In this document: positions 17,447 to 19,212 of the stretch, piece by piece
Numbering within the stretch: the stretch's first letter is position 1
Layout of the letters: the number at the start of each line of letters is the position of its first letter
Source: an uncultured Acidobacteriota bacterium
GTDB taxonomy: Bacteria; Acidobacteriota; Vicinamibacteria; Vicinamibacterales; UBA8438
Length of the DNA: 19,212 bases
Reading direction: 5' to 3'
Assembly (NCBI GenBank): GCA_913043805.1
Contig: CAJWMX010000007.1
Coordinates: forward strand, 1-19,212
The notes under the pieces: model-generated
Seen by the model: only the letters and a program-made list of their open reading frames with translations
The model's database searches: none
Told to the model about the DNA's origin: nothing
Made by a program: the position numbers and the translations under genes

Positions 17447-18543
17447 TCAGAGCTGCTCGGCTCGAGCCGAACAGGTCTGTCGCCGGGCCGCTCCGATCTG
17501 GTTGGCCCGATGTTCGGCCGCGCGTGGAGTGTCCGCTTCATCGAGCAGCATCGAGAGGCGAGCCGAAGCCTCCGCCGCCCCCTCGTAGGTCGTGACCCAT
17601 TCCGGATAGCGTCGGCACTTGGGCACGTCGGCGCTCAGGATGGGCCGCCCGCTCGCGAGCCCGTCGGTGAGCTTCAGCGGCGAACACGCCCGGACGAAGG
17701 GCAGCGTCGGCCGATAGGGCATCCAGTTGACCGCTGACCGCCAGTAGAGAGGGGCCGTATCCCGGTGTGGGAGGCCGCTCTGGTGAATCACGTGATCGCG
17801 CCCAAGCGTGCGCTCGAGGTGCTGGCGCCAACCCTCGTGTTCGGAACCGATCCCTTTGGCCTCGATGTCTCCCGCGAAGGTGAACTGAACGTCGGTCAGG
17901 GTCGCGGTCACCTCGTCGATCAAGGCCCAGTCGTAGCGACTGGTCAGGGCTCCGACGACGCAGACCGTTCGGCCGGCCGGCGCTGCGTCATCTGCCGGGT
18001 CGAGAAACGCGTCGGTCGCGCCATGCGGAAGATGAACGATCCGCTCGGCACGCTCCGGAAAGCGGGTGCGAAACCGCTCGGCCTAGTAGTAGGATGCGCA
18101 CGCGACGAGCCCAGCCCGTGGAATGAGCTCGTCTTCGTCCGGATGCTCTGTTGGCTGTCCCTCCGCGTCATAGGTGGCGAAGTCGTCGTAGTTCCGGTAG
18201 ACCAGCCGCGAAGGGGAAACGCTGGCGGCATAGGGTCCAAAGCGGGGACCTGGCGTGATCACCATCGGGTCGGCGTCGTGCGCATTGGCAAGGCGTCGCC
18301 GTAGTCCGTCCACGCGGCGTCTGACCATCGGCGTGAACAGGCTGGCCAACCGTCCGTTGAAACCCGGTGGATAGCCCCACGTCACGCGTCGCAGCCGCGC
18401 TGGCTGCTCGTCAAACGGCCATGGCCGCCGCCGGGCTCCCGGCTGAATGGCCACTACCGGGCCGTGCTGGGCCAAGGCGCTGGCCGGTGGGTAGATCCAG
18501 GGGAACTCGGCTCCACCAGGACGATGCAAGGCGGACGGTTCAT
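17447..18543 (-). pseudogene. Glycosyltransferase (GT4/TuaH-like), frameshift plus internal stop
   Basis: A cell-surface polysaccharide glycosyltransferase of about 365 residues reconstructed across two lesions. ATG 18543 overlaps the previous stop (ATGA) and gives MNRPPCIVLVE. The reading then has to shift near 18509-18511 to reach FPWIYPPASALAQHGPVVAI, RRVTWGYPPG and RLVYRNYDDFATYDA. An in-frame TAG (18083-18085) follows ACASYY, after which the same frame continues AERFRTRFPER, HLPHGATDAF, VVGALTSRYDW, FAGDIEAKG and the donor-binding half YRPTLPFVRACSPLKLTDGLASGRPILS, stopping at 17447. Two independent lesions make decay more likely than sequencing error, though low-coverage assembly errors cannot be excluded. 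Intact homologues are commonly found in envelope polysaccharide clusters. Confidence 0.78.
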
Positions 18544-18820
18544 GAGGCGTGGGTTGTTTCGAGGCAGAACCGGAGCAGTCGGTCAATCTCGGCCGAAGCC
18601 TCCGAGGTTGGTGCCGCGCCGGCCTCGGCCAGTCGGTCGCTGCGGTATTCCAGGGTTGGAGCGGCGGTCGGGTCTTGCGGGAGGACACGGTCAAGCGTGA
18701 TCGGCGGGCGAGGACGGTCTCGGCTCGCCGTTGCACCAAGGTGGCCATCTCCCAGAGCGTCGGTGCCCAGCCGCCGCCGACAATGACGCATCGTGAGGCC
18801 ATGTCTGTCGGTCGGACCAT
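18540..18820 (-). pseudogene. Frame-disrupted remnant upstream of the glycosyltransferase
   Basis: A short coding-like stretch in which protein-like sequence changes frame. From ATG 18820 one frame reads a Rossmann-like start (ASRCVIVGGGWAPTLWEM, about 25 codons), but from about 18,700-18,735 the sensible reading moves to another frame (RPPITLDRVLPQDP, EYRSDRLAEAGAAPTSEAS, ending CLETTHAS). That second frame ends in the TGA overlapping the glycosyltransferase ATG. Together they cover only about 93 residues, too short for the nucleotide-binding enzyme hinted at by the GGGWA motif, so an internal deletion is likely. I do not recognise the family. It could instead be a genuine small protein in the second frame from ATG 18791. 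Confidence 0.4.
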
Positions 18821-18852
18821 ACGACCAGCGGTCGTGCGATCATCGAACGAGC

Positions 18853-19212
18853 ATGACGCTGGTCAAGCTGTCAGAGACGGTCGCGGTCGAGGAGCACGAA
18901 CTCGAAGAACGTTTCGTTCGCGCGTCCGGCCCGGGCGGTCAGAACGTGAACAAGGTGGCGACGGCGGTCGAGCTGCGCTTCGACGTGGCCGGGTCGTCGC
19001 TTGCCCCCAGCGTCAAGACGCGGCTGGCCGAGGCGGCCGGGAGCCGGATGACCTCTGATGGGGTGCTGGTGATCGACAGCCGCGAGCATCGCACCCAGGC
19101 GCAGAACCGGATCGCCGCCCGGCGTCGTCTGGCGGCGTTCCTCGAAGAGGCGGCGCGGCCCCCCAAGACGCGGCGGCCGACCCGGCCCAGCCGCGCCTCT
19201 CGCCAACAGCGT
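18853..19212 (+). CDS. arfB: ArfB/YaeJ-type peptidyl-tRNA hydrolase (3' end outside window)
   Basis: Codon-independent release factor homologue that rescues ribosomes stalled on non-stop messages by hydrolysing peptidyl-tRNA. The 120 codons present contain the catalytic GGQ loop in RASGPGGQNVNKVATAVELRF (about residues 24-44), the conserved QAQNRIAARRRL (about 82-93) and the start of the basic C-terminal tail (PPKTRRPTRPSRASRQQR) that enters the mRNA channel. Typical length is about 135-145 residues, so some 15-25 are missing. There is no stop-codon-recognition domain, which separates it from RF1/RF2. ATG 18853 fits the family N-terminus. The gene is divergent from the decaying glycosyltransferase region. 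Confidence 0.93.
   Translation, partial: MTLVKLSETVAVEEHELEERFVRASGPGGQNVNKVATAVELRFDVAGSSLAPSVKTRLAEAAGSRMTSDGVLVIDSREHRTQAQNRIAARRRLAAFLEEAARPPKTRRPTRPSRASRQQR

Noticed and set aside
17456..17470. Palindrome TCGGCTCGAGCCGA near the convergent ends of DUF4202 and the glycosyltransferase.
   Set aside because: It lies in the coding end of the glycosyltransferase frame, has no T-tract on either side and is too short a stem to call a terminator.

Overview
The window is a GC-rich bacterial chromosome segment with densely packed genes. It most resembles Acidobacteriota, perhaps a Vicinamibacteria-like lineage. The evidence for this is a PadR regulator directly followed by an ADOP-type (acidobacterial duplicated orphan permease) reading frame, a sulfatase ending in the typical ...LRGLGYL tail, and a secreted nidogen-like/HExxH lipoprotein of a kind common in that phylum. 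The assignment is by protein resemblance only.

Layout: (1) 1-4974, minus strand: a LysR-type regulator overlaps by 4 nt the start of gltB (glutamate synthase large subunit), which runs off the left edge. (2) 5120-12294, minus strand: a sulfite-forming and siroheme operon, cysH (APS/PAPS reductase) - precorrin-2 dehydrogenase - uroporphyrinogen-III methyltransferase - siroheme sulfite reductase - an unknown 199-aa protein - a secreted nidogen-like metallopeptidase-like lipoprotein. The last three junctions are overlapping or 1 nt apart. (3) 12316-14742, minus strand: a sulfatase-superfamily lipoprotein. (4) 14789-15945: padR, a broken ADOP permease gene, and a truncated sulfotransferase in the opposite orientation that meets the ADOP fragment at a breakpoint near 15,600. 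(5) 16040-17419, plus strand: cysQ and a DUF4202 gene. (6) 17447-18820, minus strand: a glycosyltransferase pseudogene and a frame-disrupted remnant. (7) 18853-end, plus strand: arfB/yaeJ-type peptidyl-tRNA hydrolase, cut by the right edge.

The most interesting element is the roughly 200-nt leader in front of cysH. A good sigma70-type promoter (TTGACG-N17-TACAAC) is followed, 9 nt after the -10, by a short GTG-started frame of 29 codons. This frame holds five consecutive Cys codons and ends at TGA 41 nt before a perfect 15-bp hairpin with a U8 tract (an intrinsic terminator), which itself lies 35 nt before cysH. A segment just after the Cys codons can pair 9 of 10 bases with the 5' arm of the terminator. 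This is the full architecture of a ribosome-mediated transcription attenuator sensing Cys-tRNA, controlling the sulfate-reduction/siroheme operon. The same promoter-to-start geometry recurs at padR, the sulfotransferase fragment, cysQ and lysR, suggesting that leaderless mRNAs are common here.

Much of the window concerns sulfur: the sulfatase could release sulfate, CysH and Sir reduce activated sulfate to sulfide with siroheme made by the two operon enzymes, and CysQ clears PAP, the by-product of sulfotransferases and PAPS reductases. ATP sulfurylase and O-acetylserine sulfhydrylase are not in the window.
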